Source of the DNA: Pseudomonadota bacterium
GTDB lineage: Bacteria; Pseudomonadota; Gammaproteobacteria; Burkholderiales; Rhodocyclaceae
NCBI GenBank assembly: GCA_018240785.1
Contig: JAFEFC010000012.1
Span: forward strand, 102,564 to 166,563
Length of the DNA stretch: 64,000 nt
Direction of reading: 5' to 3'
Shown here: in pieces, positions 47,808-59,451 of the stretch
Layout: every line of letters starts with the position of its first letter
Numbering within the stretch: the stretch's first letter is position 1
The notes under the pieces: model-generated
The model's database searches: none
What the model was told of the DNA's origin: nothing
The model's input: the letters and a program-made list of their open reading frames with translations, nothing else
Translations under genes and position numbers: made by a program

Positions 47808-49463
47808 TCAGCGCGGGCCCAGCATCTCCGCCGCATGTTCGCGCGTCGTCGCGGTGATGTTGACGCCGCCCAGCATGCGCGCGATTTCCTCGATCCGCTC
47901 GTCGCGACCCAGCGCAGTCACCTCGCTGAGCGTCTGCCCTCCCCGCTCCACCTTTGCAATCCGCCACTGCCAGTCGGCGCACGCGGCAACCTGCGGCAGG
48001 TGAGTGACGCACAGCACCTGGCGTTCCTGCCCGAGCCGGGCAAGCAGCTTGCCGACGATCTCAGCCACGCGTCCGCCGATGCCGACGTCCACCTCGTCGA
48101 AGATCAGCGTTGGCGTAGCCGAATCGCGACTCGTCATGACCTGGATGGCGAGACCGATACGCGACAGCTCGCCGCCGGATGCAACCTTCGCCAGGCTCCT
48201 CAGGGCCTGTCCCGGGTTCGCCGCCACGCGGAATTCCACGATTTCGGCGCCGTGAGCCGACGGCACGCAAGGCTCCAGCGCGACATCGAAGCGGCCGCCT
48301 GCCATGGCGAGCGTCTGCATCGCCTCGGTGATTTCCTGCGATAGAGATGCTGCAGCAGGGCGACGCAGCGCAGACAGGGTCGCCGCAGCCCGTTCGAGCC
48401 GCGCAAGCGCGTCGGCCTCGGCCTGCTCCAGGCGAGCCGGATCGGAACGCGCCTCCAGCGTGGCAAGCCTTTCGCGCCACCGCTCCAGGAGCAGTGGGAG
48501 TTCCTCAGGCGCCACCCGGTACTTGCGTGCCGTATCCATGACGGTCGAAATGCGTCGCTCGATCTCGGCCAGCCGCTGAGGATCGAGATCGACGCGGTCA
48601 CGATAGCGCCGCAATGCATGCAGCGCCTCGTCCGCCTGGATCGCGGCGGCCGACAGCAATTCGCGCACGTCGGCGAGCGCGGGGTCGATGTCGGCGAGTT
48701 CGGCAATGCGGCCGTCCAGGTGACGCAGTACGGAACATACCGCGTAGTCACCCTCGCCCAGCGCAGCCAGCGTCTCGTCAGCACCCTCCATCAGCCCCGC
48801 CGCATGGGCGAGGCGGCTGTGCTCCGAGTTGATCTCGTCCCACTCCGCGCTGTCGAAGGCAAGTTGTGCAAGCTCCTTCAACTGCCACTCCAGCAGCTCG
48901 CGCTCGCGTGCGGAATTCTCGGAATCCGCCTGTGCCTCCCGCCGAAGCGTGACCAGCGCCTGCCATTCCCGATGGCAGCGCAAGACATCGGCGGCGGCCT
49001 CACGCGCGCCCGCATGTGCGTCGAGCAGCTCGCGCTGTGCCTCGCCACGCAATAGGGCGTGGTGGGCATGCTGGCCGTGGATGTCCGCCAGCCACTCGCC
49101 CGCCGCACGCAATTGCGCGAGCGACACCGCAGTCCCGTTGATCCAGGCGCGGCTGCGCCCGCCAGCGTCGACCACGCGCCGCAGGATGATCGCGCCCTCC
49201 TCGGCTTCCAGCGCCTCGTCCGCGAGCCAGGCCGCCAGCCCGCCCTGCTCGGGCACATCGAACTCGGCCACGATGTCGGCGCGCTCCTGACCGACGCGCA
49301 CCACGCCGGCTTCCGCACGCCCGCCCAGCGCCAGGCCGAGTGCATCGAGAAGGATCGATTTGCCTGCCCCCGTCTCGCCGGTCAGCGCGCCGAATCCTGC
49401 GCAGAACTCGAGCTCGAGGCGGTCGACGATGACGAAGTCGCGTATGGTGAGTCGTCGCAGCAT
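47808..49463 (-). CDS. recN: DNA repair protein RecN
   Basis: SMC-like ATPase of double-strand-break repair. The 551 residues begin MLRRLTIRDFVIVDRLELEF, followed by Walker A GETGAGKSILLDAL. A long coiled-coil region runs from about 150 to 370, then the signature SGGELSRIGLA and Walker B LIFDEVDVGIGG. The open frame continues 81 residues upstream over the nadK end but is not RecN-like. It is convergent with fur and 70 bases after nadK. Confidence 0.96.
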   Translation of the reverse strand: MLRRLTIRDFVIVDRLELEFCAGFGALTGETGAGKSILLDALGLALGGRAEAGVVRVGQERADIVAEFDVPEQGGLAAWLADEALEAEEGAIILRRVVDAGGRSRAWINGTAVSLAQLRAAGEWLADIHGQHAHHALLRGEAQRELLDAHAGAREAAADVLRCHREWQALVTLRREAQADSENSARERELLEWQLKELAQLAFDSAEWDEINSEHSRLAHAAGLMEGADETLAALGEGDYAVCSVLRHLDGRIAELADIDPALADVRELLSAAAIQADEALHALRRYRDRVDLDPQRLAEIERRISTVMDTARKYRVAPEELPLLLERWRERLATLEARSDPARLEQAEADALARLERAAATLSALRRPAAASLSQEITEAMQTLAMAGGRFDVALEPCVPSAHGAEIVEFRVAANPGQALRSLAKVASGGELSRIGLAIQVMTSRDSATPTLIFDEVDVGIGGRVAEIVGKLLARLGQERQVLCVTHLPQVAACADWQWRIAKVERGGQTLSEVTALGRDERIEEIARMLGGVNITATTREHAAEMLGPR

Positions 49464-49533
49464 GATGTCAGGGAAGGAAGTCAGAACTTCGGCTGGATTG
49501 GCGCCGGCTGGAGCACGACGCACCGCAGGGCAT

Positions 49534-50418
49534 TCAGTTGCGACGCGGCGCCGCGCTCCAGTGCAGTTTTTCGCGCAGCATGGCGTAGTAGCTGTAACCG
49601 ACCGGGTGCAGCAGGCGCAGCGCAAGCGGCGAACGCGTGATCCGCACGCAGTCCCCTGCGCGCAGATCGAAGCGCGCCTGGCCATCGAAATGAACGCGCG
49701 CGTCATGAGGGAGCAACAGCGAGATGTCGATGCGGCTGCTGTCAGGCAGTGTCACGGGCCGCGCCGTCAGCGCGTGCGGGCAGAGGGGTACGAGGGCGAT
49801 GCCGCCGACGCTGGGATGCAGGATCGGACCGTTGGCCGACAGCGCGTAGGCCGTCGAACCCGTCGGCGTGGACACGATCATGCCGTCCGAGCGCTGCGTG
49901 TAGACGTACTCGCCGTCGATGGCGAGGTCGAATTCGATCATGCGACCGAGCTCGCCCTTGTTGACGACCACGTCGTTCAGCGCCAGGGTCGAGAACACCC
50001 GTGTTCCGCCGCGCAGGACTTCGGCGTCGAGCATGAAGCGGGATTCCTCGATGAACCGGCCCTCGATGATCTCACCCAGCCGGGCCTGCGCATTCGCACG
50101 CGAAATGTCCGTCAGGAAACCGAGGCGGCCAAGATTGACGCCCACCAGGGGGACTGCATTTTCGGCGAGGCGACGGGCAGTGTTCAGCATCGTGCCGTCA
50201 CCGCCGACCACCACCGCGAGGTGCGCCTCGGCGCCGATCTGCTCGTAGGTTGCGACAGGATAGTCGCCCACCCCACCGATGGAACTTGCCGTGCCCTGCT
50301 CCATCCATACGTTGCGCCCCTGCGAACGCAGGAAACGCGCGATTTCCAGGACCGATTCGGCAACGTCCGGACTCTGGTACTTGCCGATCAGCGCGATGTT
50401 GGTGAAGTGCGTATCCAT
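49534..50418 (-). CDS. nadK: NAD kinase
   Basis: Phosphorylates NAD to NADP. The 294 residues show the GGDGTMLNTAR motif, NDVVVNKGELGRMIEF and the C-terminal NAD-binding block SANGPILHPSV. A position next to recN and opposite hrcA is common in proteobacteria. Confidence 0.96.
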   Translation of the reverse strand: MDTHFTNIALIGKYQSPDVAESVLEIARFLRSQGRNVWMEQGTASSIGGVGDYPVATYEQIGAEAHLAVVVGGDGTMLNTARRLAENAVPLVGVNLGRLGFLTDISRANAQARLGEIIEGRFIEESRFMLDAEVLRGGTRVFSTLALNDVVVNKGELGRMIEFDLAIDGEYVYTQRSDGMIVSTPTGSTAYALSANGPILHPSVGGIALVPLCPHALTARPVTLPDSSRIDISLLLPHDARVHFDGQARFDLRAGDCVRITRSPLALRLLHPVGYSYYAMLREKLHWSAAPRRN

Positions 50419-50547
50419 AGGCGCGGATTAAACCATATCCGCATCACGATACCGGATTCGGAAGCCATCGGCATCCGACTGCGCCAGCCATGGCTTACCA
50501 CGCTCATCACTCTTTCGTAGAATCACGGCCATGACCATCGTGCTGCC

Positions 50548-51576
50548 ATGAACACTCTCGACGCCCGCTCGCAGATCCTGCTGAAGACCCTGATCGAACG
50601 CTACATCGCGGAAGGTCAGCCGGTCGGTTCGCGCGCCCTCTCACGCTATTCCGGCCTGGAGCTGTCGCCGGCAACCGTGCGGAACGTCATGAGCGATCTG
50701 GAGGAGGCCGGCTTCATTGCCAGTCCCCACACGTCCGCAGGACGTATTCCAACCGCGCGCGGCTATCGCTTCTTCGTCGATGCGCTGCTCACCGTGCAGC
50801 CCCTGCAGCACGCGCAGGTGCGCGAGCTGAAAGGCCACCTGCAGCCGGACCAGCCGCAGCGGCTGCTCAATTCGGCGTCGCACGTGCTGTCCGAACTCAC
50901 CCAGTTCGCGGGGGTGGTGGTCGCACCGCGCAAGGACGCCGTCCGCATCCGCCAGCTCGAGTTCATCAGCCTGTCGGAGACGCGCATCCTGCTGATCATC
51001 GTCACCACGGCGGGGGACGTTCAGAACCGCATCCTGCTGACGCGCCGCCCGTACACGCCGGGCGAGCTGAGCAGCGCCGCATCGTATCTGAACGAGCACG
51101 TCGCCGGACTGTCCTTCGACGAGATCCGGAACCGGCTGCGCGTCGAGCTGCAGCAACTGCGCAGCGACATGACCGAACTGATGACAGCGACCGTAGATGC
51201 GGGCTCCGAGGCGGCCGAGGAGACGGCCACGAATTACGTGATCTCGGGTGAAACGAATCTGCTGGAAGTCGAGGACCTGTCGTCCAACATGTCCCGCCTG
51301 CGCGAGCTGTTCAAGCTCTTCGACCAGAAGACCGGCCTGATGCAATTGCTGGACCTGTCCAACCGCGCGGAGGGCGTGCAGATCTTCATCGGCGGCGAAT
51401 CCGGGCTCGCACCTCTGGACGGCTGCAGCGTCATCACCGCGCCGTACGAGGTCGATGGGCAGGTGGTCGGCTCCGTCGGCGTGATCGGCCCGACGCGCAT
51501 GGCTTACGATCGCGTCATTCCCATCGTGGACATCACTGCCAGGCTGTTGTCCAGCGCATTGTCCGCGAACCATTGA
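50548..51576 (+). CDS. hrcA: Heat-inducible transcription repressor HrcA
   Basis: Represses groE/dnaK operons by binding CIRCE. The 342 residues have the N-terminal winged helix ([17 protein letters not shown] ... [15 protein letters not shown]) and the GAF-like C-terminal domain ([18 protein letters not shown]). No CIRCE inverted repeat is visible upstream, so it is probably not autoregulated. A six-codon ATG...TGA frame (50531-50551) ends across the hrcA start and could couple its translation. Divergent from nadK. Confidence 0.96.
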   Translation: MNTLDARSQILLKTLIERYIAEGQPVGSRALSRYSGLELSPATVRNVMSDLEEAGFIASPHTSAGRIPTARGYRFFVDALLTVQPLQHAQVRELKGHLQPDQPQRLLNSASHVLSELTQFAGVVVAPRKDAVRIRQLEFISLSETRILLIIVTTAGDVQNRILLTRRPYTPGELSSAASYLNEHVAGLSFDEIRNRLRVELQQLRSDMTELMTATVDAGSEAAEETATNYVISGETNLLEVEDLSSNMSRLRELFKLFDQKTGLMQLLDLSNRAEGVQIFIGGESGLAPLDGCSVITAPYEVDGQVVGSVGVIGPTRMAYDRVIPIVDITARLLSSALSANH

Positions 51577-51633
51577 TCTGCGGCGCGCTCAAACGCGCCG
51601 CCCGCGTTGCAGCAAACCAATCCAAGGACCCTC

Positions 51634-52731
51634 ATGGCCCGTTACTGGACCGAACCCGCCTACGAACACGGCACGCGCCCGCGCATCGGCGTGCTGCTGG
51701 TGAATCTGGGCACTCCCGAAGCCCCCACCGCAGGCGCCCTGCGCCCCTACCTCAAGCAGTTCCTGTCGGATCCTCGCGTGGTCGAGATTCCGCGGCCCAT
51801 CTGGTGGCTGATCCTGAACGGCATCATCCTCAATGTTCGACCGGCAAAATCCGCCGCGAAGTATGCGAGCATCTGGATGGATGAAGGCTCGCCGCTCAAG
51901 GTGCACACCGAACGGCAGGCGAAGCTCCTCGCCGGCTATCTCACCGACGCGGGATACCCCGACCTGCAGGTGCGCTGGGCGATGCGCTACGGCAATCCTT
52001 CTGTCCCCGACACGCTCAACGCGATGCGGGCCGGCGGCTGCACTCGCATCCTCATTGTCCCGGCCTATCCGCAGTATTCATCGAGCACGACCGGCAGCGT
52101 GATGGACGAGGTCGCACACTGCCTGCGGCAATGGCGAAACCTGCCCGAAATCCGCTATGTACGCAGTTTCCACGACGACCCGGGCTACATCGAGGCGATC
52201 GCCCGAAGCGTTCGCGACCACTGGGCGCGGAACGGCGAGCCCGACAAGCTGGTCATGAGCTTTCACGGCGTACCACGCCGCACCCTCGATCTCGGCGACC
52301 CCTACCACTGCGAGTGTCACAAGACCGGACGCCTGGTGGCCGAAGCCCTGAACCTCCCTGCAGAGCGCGCATTCGTTACCTTCCAGTCCCGCTTCGGCAA
52401 GGCCGAGTGGCTGCAGCCCTACACCCAGCCCACCCTCGAGGCGCTGGCTCGCGGTGGCACGCGCCGGGTCGATGTGATCTGCCCAGGATTCGTCTCGGAC
52501 TGCCTCGAAACGCTCGAGGAGATCGCCATGGAATGCCGCGACGCCTTCCTGTCTCAAGGCGGCGAGAGCTTCCATTACATTCCCTGCCTCAACGAGCGCC
52601 ACGAGTGGATCTCGGCCCTTACCGCGCTGACACGTCGAAACCTCGGCAACTGGATCGAAGCGCCCGCGGCCGACCAAGCGCAGCTCGACGCCAGCAGAGG
52701 CCGCGCACTTGCGATGGGCGCCTCACGCTGA
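51634..52731 (+). CDS. hemH: Ferrochelatase
   Basis: Inserts Fe2+ into protoporphyrin IX, the last haem step. The 365 residues show [13 protein letters not shown] at the start, the catalytic His in [11 protein letters not shown], and the C-terminal [15 protein letters not shown]. The ATG at 51634 has AAGGA ahead; an in-frame TTG nine codons upstream is rejected. It is 57 bases downstream of hrcA in the same direction. Confidence 0.96.
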   Translation: MARYWTEPAYEHGTRPRIGVLLVNLGTPEAPTAGALRPYLKQFLSDPRVVEIPRPIWWLILNGIILNVRPAKSAAKYASIWMDEGSPLKVHTERQAKLLAGYLTDAGYPDLQVRWAMRYGNPSVPDTLNAMRAGGCTRILIVPAYPQYSSSTTGSVMDEVAHCLRQWRNLPEIRYVRSFHDDPGYIEAIARSVRDHWARNGEPDKLVMSFHGVPRRTLDLGDPYHCECHKTGRLVAEALNLPAERAFVTFQSRFGKAEWLQPYTQPTLEALARGGTRRVDVICPGFVSDCLETLEEIAMECRDAFLSQGGESFHYIPCLNERHEWISALTALTRRNLGNWIEAPAADQAQLDASRGRALAMGASR

Positions 52732-52818
52732 ACGACCAATGAGCCGCGATGGCCTCAGGTCAGCACGGCAAAGCAACCGTCTTGTGCGCAGACCGCGTCC
52801 GCGGCTCTCTGCTTGGCG

Positions 52819-54216
<1,398 letters not shown>

Positions 54217-54354
54217 TCAGGATTCGATGGCTCAATTCTGGCACGAACCCTGACGCACGGCCATGCAGCGTGCCCGTGTTGTTCGCGGTCCTGTCACCAT
54301 GCTTAAATTGTAGAAGCAGCAATTCCCACCCAGCGCCAATGAGGAGGACCACGC

Positions 54355-55671
54355 TTGAATTCAGTCGACCTCCTCATCCATGCACGCTGGGTCATTCCAG
54401 TGGAACCGGCGCGCACGGTGCTCGACTACCACGCAGTCGCCGTGAAGGACGGCCTCATCGCCGACGTCCTGCCCAGCGATCTCGCACGACGCACGGTCCA
54501 GGCTGCGCGCGTCGTCGACTTGGGCGAACACGTCCTGATTCCGGGCCTGGTCAATCTGCACACCCACGCCGCGATGACCCTGATGCGCGGCATCGGCGAT
54601 GACCTCCCGCTGATGCGCTGGCTGCGGGAGGTGATCTGGCCGGCCGAAGCCAAGCACGTCTCCGACACCTTCGTGCGCGAAGGCACTCTGCTCGCGGCCG
54701 TCGAGATGCTGCGTGGCGGAATCACGACCTGCAGCGACATGTACTTCCACCCCGATGCCGCGGCGCAGGCTTTCGATCTGGTCGGCATGCGCGCGATGGT
54801 GGGCATCGTGCTCATCGACTTTCCCACCGCCTACGCCACCGATGCTGACGATTACCTGCGCAAGGGCTTGGCAGCCCGGGACCGCTGGCGCGGCCAGCCG
54901 CGGATCGGATTCACCGTGGCACCCCATGCACCGTACACGGTTTCCGACGAGAACCTGATCCGCGCACAAACCCTCGCCAGGGAGCTCGATCTTCCGCTGC
55001 ACATCCACCTTCACGAGACCGACGGCGAAATCCGCGAGTCGATCGCCGCGCACGGCCTGCGCCCGCTCGCGCGGCTGGAGCGGCTGGGCATTGCAGCCGA
55101 CAATCTTGTCGCAGTGCATGCCGTACATCTGAATAGCCACGACATCGACCTGCTGGCCTCACACGGCGCCAGCGTGGCGCATTGCCCAACTTCCAACATG
55201 AAGCTCGCCAGCGGCATCGCGCCAGTGCCCCGCCTGCTCGAAGCCGGCGTGCGGGTCGGTCTCGGCACGGACGGTGCGGCGAGCAACAATCGGCTCGACC
55301 TGTTCCAGGAAATGCGCCACGCTGCCCTGCTCGCAAAGGTCTCGAGCGGCGATGCCACCGCGGTTCCCGCGCACTCAGCGCTGCACATGGCGACACTCGC
55401 GGGCGCCGAAGCCCTGGGCCTCGGAGACGAAATCGGGTCGATCGTGCGCGGAAAACGCGCCGATCTCTGCGCGGTGAATCTGGGCGACATCTCGATGCGC
55501 CCATGCTTCGAGCCCCTGTCGCATCTGGTACACGCCGCTGGCAGGGATCAGGTGTCCCATGTGTGGATAGACGGCGAAAGCCGCGTGGATGCAGGCGTTG
55601 CGCTGTTGCAAATAAGCGACAAAGAATTGCTCAGAATTGCGACGGTGTGGCAAACTAGACTCGCTAATTGA
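54355..55671 (+). CDS. mtaD: TRZ/ATZ-type amidohydrolase, probable MTA/SAH deaminase
   Basis: Metal-dependent deaminase of the 5'-methylthioadenosine/S-adenosylhomocysteine group, expected to convert SAH to S-inosylhomocysteine. The 438 residues show the HxH metal pair in NLHTHAAMTLMRGIGDD, then HLHETDGEI, VAVHAVHL and LGTDGAASNNRLDLFQE. The start is a TTG with GAGGAGG seven bases ahead. The specific substrate is inferred from the subgroup motifs and from two SAM methyltransferases close downstream. Confidence 0.88.
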   Translation: MNSVDLLIHARWVIPVEPARTVLDYHAVAVKDGLIADVLPSDLARRTVQAARVVDLGEHVLIPGLVNLHTHAAMTLMRGIGDDLPLMRWLREVIWPAEAKHVSDTFVREGTLLAAVEMLRGGITTCSDMYFHPDAAAQAFDLVGMRAMVGIVLIDFPTAYATDADDYLRKGLAARDRWRGQPRIGFTVAPHAPYTVSDENLIRAQTLARELDLPLHIHLHETDGEIRESIAAHGLRPLARLERLGIAADNLVAVHAVHLNSHDIDLLASHGASVAHCPTSNMKLASGIAPVPRLLEAGVRVGLGTDGAASNNRLDLFQEMRHAALLAKVSSGDATAVPAHSALHMATLAGAEALGLGDEIGSIVRGKRADLCAVNLGDISMRPCFEPLSHLVHAAGRDQVSHVWIDGESRVDAGVALLQISDKELLRIATVWQTRLAN

Positions 55672-55774
55672 ACTGGATAAGTAAGTTCGACCTGACGTGA
55701 AGACGGCGATTCGTTGCTGTTTTCCTTCTCCAATGCAGTGGCAACTCCGGCGATTCGCCTTCAAAGAGGAAACC

Positions 55775-56488
55775 ATGATCAAACAGACCAAGAAACAGAT
55801 GCTCATGCTGGCCGCCATCGCTTCGATCGGCCTTACTGCTCCCGTCGCCTACGCTCAGCAGGCGAAGGATGTGGTCGTCGATGGCAAGGGCGAAATCCCC
55901 TACGTGATCGACGCCCGCAACGTCGTCGCCCGTAGCGGTACCGGCCTCTGCTGGCGCACTGGCTACTGGAGCCCGGCCGCTGCCTCCACCGCGATGGCTG
56001 GTCAGTTCCCGGCGGGCTGCGAGTGCGACGGCGACATCGTTCCGAAGGACAAGTGCGTTGCCCCGACCGCAGCTGCCCCTGCGGCCGCTGCTCCGGCGCC
56101 GAAGCCCACCGCCGACAAGGTCAAGCTGTCTGCCGACGCCCTGTTCGACTTCGACAAGGCTGTCCTGAAGCCGGAAGGCAAGGCCAAGCTGGACGATCTG
56201 GCCGCCAAGTCGAAGCAGGTCAAGCTTGAAGTGATCCTGGCCGTCGGCCACACCGACCGCCTGGGCTCCGATGCCTACAACCAGAAGCTGTCCGAGCGCC
56301 GCGCTGCCGCGGTGAAGACCTACCTGGTGTCGAAGGGCGTCGAAGCCAACCGCGTCTACACCGAAGGCAAGGGCGAGAAGCAGCCCGTCACCGGCACCAA
56401 GTGCAACACCATCAAGAACCGCAAGGCTCTGATCGAGTGCCTGCAGCCGGATCGCCGCGTGGAAGTTGAAGTCATCGGTTCGAAGTAA
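55775..56488 (+). CDS. OmpA-family outer membrane protein
   Basis: A 237-residue precursor with a signal peptide cleaved near AYAQ. The short N-terminal part holds VVARSGTGLCWRTGYW and two Cys (CECDGDIVPKDKC), then an Ala/Pro linker (about 97-113). The C-terminal OmpA peptidoglycan-binding domain (about 118-237) has ALFDFDKAVLKPEGKAKL and GHTDRLGSDAYNQKLSERRA. There is no eight-stranded barrel, so it is the short betaproteobacterial type that tethers the outer membrane to peptidoglycan. AAAGAGGAAACC precedes the ATG. A strong terminator follows, suggesting an abundant monocistronic mRNA. Confidence 0.94.
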   Translation: MIKQTKKQMLMLAAIASIGLTAPVAYAQQAKDVVVDGKGEIPYVIDARNVVARSGTGLCWRTGYWSPAAASTAMAGQFPAGCECDGDIVPKDKCVAPTAAAPAAAAPAPKPTADKVKLSADALFDFDKAVLKPEGKAKLDDLAAKSKQVKLEVILAVGHTDRLGSDAYNQKLSERRAAAVKTYLVSKGVEANRVYTEGKGEKQPVTGTKCNTIKNRKALIECLQPDRRVEVEVIGSK

Positions 56489-56505
56489 TCTTCAGCCCGG
56501 TGCGC

Positions 56506-56541
56506 AGAAAGCCCTGCTTCGGCGGGGCTTTTTGTTTTTTG
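56506..56541 (+). terminator. Terminator after the OmpA-family gene
   Basis: AAGCCC-TGC, loop TTCG, GC-GGGGCTT form a stable stem with a UUCG-type loop, followed by TTTTTGTTTTTT. It isolates the gene from ubiG downstream. Confidence 0.88.
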
Positions 56542-56602
56542 GGCGGCCGCAGAACCCGTACGCGCCGCAAGTGGTCACAACGCCATTCCCAGCAAGGCCC
56601 CG

Positions 56603-57313
56603 ATGACGATGAACACGACCAATTCCGATCCGGCTGAAGTCCAGAAATTCAGCGAACTCGCCCATCGCTGGTGGGATCCCGAATCCGAGTTCAAGCCGCT
56701 CCACGAAATCAATCCGCTGCGCCTGGAATGGATCGACAGTCGGGCCGCGCTTGCCGGCAAGAATGTGCTCGACGTCGGCTGCGGCGGCGGCATCCTGTCC
56801 GAAAGCATGGCCGCTCGTGGCGCCCAGGTCACCGGCATCGATCTTTCCGACAAGGCCCTCGGCGTCGCCCGGCTGCATCTGTTCGAGAGCGGAGTGAAGG
56901 TCGATTACCGGCACACGAGCGCAGAAGCCTTCGCCGCGGAGAACCCGGGGCAGTTCGACGTCGTCACCTGCATGGAAATGCTCGAACACGTTCCCGACCC
57001 GGCCAGCACCATCGCCGCCTGCGCCAAGCTGGTAAAACCTGACGGCCACGTCTTCTTCTCGACCATCAACCGCAACCTGAAGGCCTACCTGTTGGCGGTC
57101 GTGGGCGCCGAATACGTGCTCAAGCTGCTGCCGCGCGGAACCCACGACTACGCGAAGTTCCTGAAGCCTTCCGAATTGTCGCGTCATTGCCGCAATGCCG
57201 GCCTGGACATGCAGGACACCGCCGGGCTGAGCTACAACCCCTTGACCAAGGTCTATGCACTGGGCCACGACACCTCGGTGAATTACATGATCCACACGCG
57301 TCGGGCGCGCTGA
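56603..57313 (+). CDS. ubiG: Ubiquinone biosynthesis O-methyltransferase
   Basis: Performs both O-methylations of ubiquinone synthesis. The 236 residues begin near [22 protein letters not shown], with the family block [18 protein letters not shown] motif [15 protein letters not shown] and [13 protein letters not shown]. It supplies quinone for the complex I encoded in the same window. It starts after the ompA terminator. The phosphoglycolate phosphatase gene (gph) that often follows ubiG is absent here. Confidence 0.96.
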   Translation: MTMNTTNSDPAEVQKFSELAHRWWDPESEFKPLHEINPLRLEWIDSRAALAGKNVLDVGCGGGILSESMAARGAQVTGIDLSDKALGVARLHLFESGVKVDYRHTSAEAFAAENPGQFDVVTCMEMLEHVPDPASTIAACAKLVKPDGHVFFSTINRNLKAYLLAVVGAEYVLKLLPRGTHDYAKFLKPSELSRHCRNAGLDMQDTAGLSYNPLTKVYALGHDTSVNYMIHTRRAR

Positions 57314-57341
57314 TCGCCGCCGCGAACCACACCGAGGCAAG

Positions 57342-58196
57342 ATGAACATCGCTCATCCCGAGATCCGCGCCGACCAGTCTGCAGAACTGCTCAAGCAGCT
57401 TCATATCCTGACCCGCGACGGCAAGCTCAACCAGGACAGCCGCCGCAAGCTGAAGCAGGTTTATCACCTCTATCACTTCATCGAGCCGCTGCTGACCGAG
57501 GTCCTTGCGGCGCATCCCGACATCCAGTTGGTCGACCACGGTGCCGGCAAGTCCTATCTCGGCTTCATCCTCTACGACCTGTTCTTCAAGTCACAAGCGC
57601 CACACGGTCGCATCCACGGCATCGAGACGCGCGACGACCTGGTGATGAGCTCGCGCCGCCTTGCCGACAAGCTGGACTTTCGTGGCATGCGCTTCCAGAA
57701 CCTGACGGTGGCCGAATCGATCACTTCCGATCGCCTGCCCGAACGGATCGACATCGTCACCGCGCTGCATGCCTGCAACACCGCCACTGACGACGCGATC
57801 CGCTTTGCACTGAACAAGCACGCCCGCTTCATCGTCCTGGTACCGTGTTGCCAGGCCGAAGTGGCGGCGGTGCTGCGCAAGAACAAGCAGCAATCGTTGA
57901 AGAACAGCCTCACCGAGCTGTGGCGCCATCCGATCCATACGCGTGAATTCGGCAGCCACGTGACCAACGTGCTGCGCTGCCTGCAGCTCGAGTCGCACGG
58001 TTACCAGGTCAGCGTCACCGAGCTCGTCGGCTGGGAACACTCCATGAAGAACGAGCTGATCATCGCCAGCTACAAGGATCTGCCGCGCCGCCGCCCGTCC
58101 GAGCGGCTGGGCGAGTTGCTGCACGGCCTCGGGCTGGAGGAGCTCGGCGAACGCTTCTTTCCGGGCGAAGCCCTCAGCGGCGCTGCGACTGGCTGA
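57342..58196 (+). CDS. SAM-dependent methyltransferase of unknown substrate (Methyltransf_32-like)
   Basis: A 284-residue class I methyltransferase fold. Motif I is LVDHGAGKSYLGFIL at about 65-79, the acidic residue after strand 2 is in IHGIETRDDLV, HACNTATDDAI is the motif IV region and VPCCQAEVA follows. This HACN/PCC combination resembles the METTL25/RRNAD1-like PF13679 group, not UbiG-type enzymes. The substrate is unknown; RNA is one possibility (inference). It follows ubiG by 28 bases and overlaps the convergent transglycosylase gene by 23 bases. Confidence 0.78.
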   Translation: MNIAHPEIRADQSAELLKQLHILTRDGKLNQDSRRKLKQVYHLYHFIEPLLTEVLAAHPDIQLVDHGAGKSYLGFILYDLFFKSQAPHGRIHGIETRDDLVMSSRRLADKLDFRGMRFQNLTVAESITSDRLPERIDIVTALHACNTATDDAIRFALNKHARFIVLVPCCQAEVAAVLRKNKQQSLKNSLTELWRHPIHTREFGSHVTNVLRCLQLESHGYQVSVTELVGWEHSMKNELIIASYKDLPRRRPSERLGELLHGLGLEELGERFFPGEALSGAATG

Positions 58197-59451
58197 GCCC
58201 GGCCGCTTCATCTCCGGTCGCAGCGCTGCGCGCCGCACTGCGTAGTGCGCGCAGCACCTTCTGCCCCGCGCGCCCATCGGGCTGAAGGCCAAGTTCCGCC
58301 TGCACTGCCTTGATCGCCTCACGCGTGCGCGCACCGATCATCCCGTCAGGGTCGCCGATGTCATGGCCGCGCCCGATGAGCAGGGTCTGCAACTCACGCC
58401 GTTCCGCACGCGACAGGCCGGGATCGTCGGTGGGCCAGGGAGCAACGAAAGGTCCGCCACCGCGCAGGCGATCGGCAAGATGCGCGATCGCGAGGGCATA
58501 ACTCTCGGCCGCGTTGTACGAATACAGCGCATCGAAGTTGCGCGTGACAAGGAAGGCCGGCCCGCCCTGCCCCGCCGGCAACAGCAGCGCAGCCGGCGTC
58601 TCGCCCGGCGGCAATGCGGCCCCGTCGGCGCGCCTGACGCCGCGCGCAGCCCAGTCCTGCATCGGCTGCTTGTTGCGCCGCCCTGCCACCGACGTATCGA
58701 AGCCCTTCGGCAGCGCCACCTCGAAACCCCACGGCAGCGCGCTACGCCAGCCGGCACGCTTGAGGAAATTGGCCGTTGAGGCAAGCGCATCGGGCACGCT
58801 ATCGACCAGGTCGCGACGCCCGTCACCGTCGAAATCCACCGCCAGCCGCATGAAGGTCGACGGCATGAACTGCGTGTGGCCGAAAGCGCCCGCCCACGAG
58901 CCGGTGAGACGCTCCGGGGCGACGTGTCCCTCCTGGATGATCTTCAGCGTGGTGAAGAATTCTCCCCGGAAATAATCCTGCCGCCGGCCGTAGCACGACA
59001 GCGTGGACAACGAAGTGAGCAGCGGCCGCGTGCCAAAATTTCGCCCGAAGTTGCTCTCGACGCCCCACACCGCCACCACCGTCGCGGGATCGACGCCATA
59101 GGCACCCTCGACCCGCCCCAGCACTTCCTGCCAGCGGGCCAGCATCTCGCGGCCATCGGCGACACGTTCGTCGTCGACCAGCGCGGCCAGATAGTCCCAG
59201 ATCGGCGTGACGAATTCGGGCTGCGCGTCCAGAAAGCCGATCACCGCCATGTCCGGCGCCAGTGCGGCCGTCTGCGCGTCGAAAGTTGCAGCCGACACGC
59301 CTTTCGCCATCGCTTCGGGCCGCAGGCGCGCGAGACAGGCGGCAAAACCCTCACCCTCCGCGGCGAGCGCGTTCGCGCCGACGGCAATCAAGGGCACTGA
59401 AACCGCCATCGCGACCAAGGTGCGAGACAGACGAGGGGCATGACGGGGCAT
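58174..59451 (-). CDS. Lytic murein transglycosylase (MltB/SLT_2 type) with peptidoglycan-binding domain
   Basis: Cleaves peptidoglycan glycan strands to 1,6-anhydro products. The 425-residue precursor has a signal peptide ending ALAA. The SLT_2 catalytic domain has its Glu in VWGVESNFGR (about residue 132). TGSWAGAFGHTQFMPSTF and DFDGDGRRDLVDSVPDALAS are typical blocks. A C-terminal PG_binding_1 domain (about 345-400) contains GDPDGMIGARTREAIKAVQ. The frame opens 19 residues earlier at 59508, but MPRHAPRLSRTL gives a better signal peptide. No lipobox is seen, so it is periplasmic. Confidence 0.92.
   Translation of the reverse strand: MPRHAPRLSRTLVAMAVSVPLIAVGANALAAEGEGFAACLARLRPEAMAKGVSAATFDAQTAALAPDMAVIGFLDAQPEFVTPIWDYLAALVDDERVADGREMLARWQEVLGRVEGAYGVDPATVVAVWGVESNFGRNFGTRPLLTSLSTLSCYGRRQDYFRGEFFTTLKIIQEGHVAPERLTGSWAGAFGHTQFMPSTFMRLAVDFDGDGRRDLVDSVPDALASTANFLKRAGWRSALPWGFEVALPKGFDTSVAGRRNKQPMQDWAARGVRRADGAALPPGETPAALLLPAGQGGPAFLVTRNFDALYSYNAAESYALAIAHLADRLRGGGPFVAPWPTDDPGLSRAERRELQTLLIGRGHDIGDPDGMIGARTREAIKAVQAELGLQPDGRAGQKVLRALRSAARSAATGDEAAGLSQSQRR

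Noticed and set aside
47293-48012. 239-codon minus-strand frame over fur
   Set aside because: Antisense to fur and partly overlapping recN in another frame.
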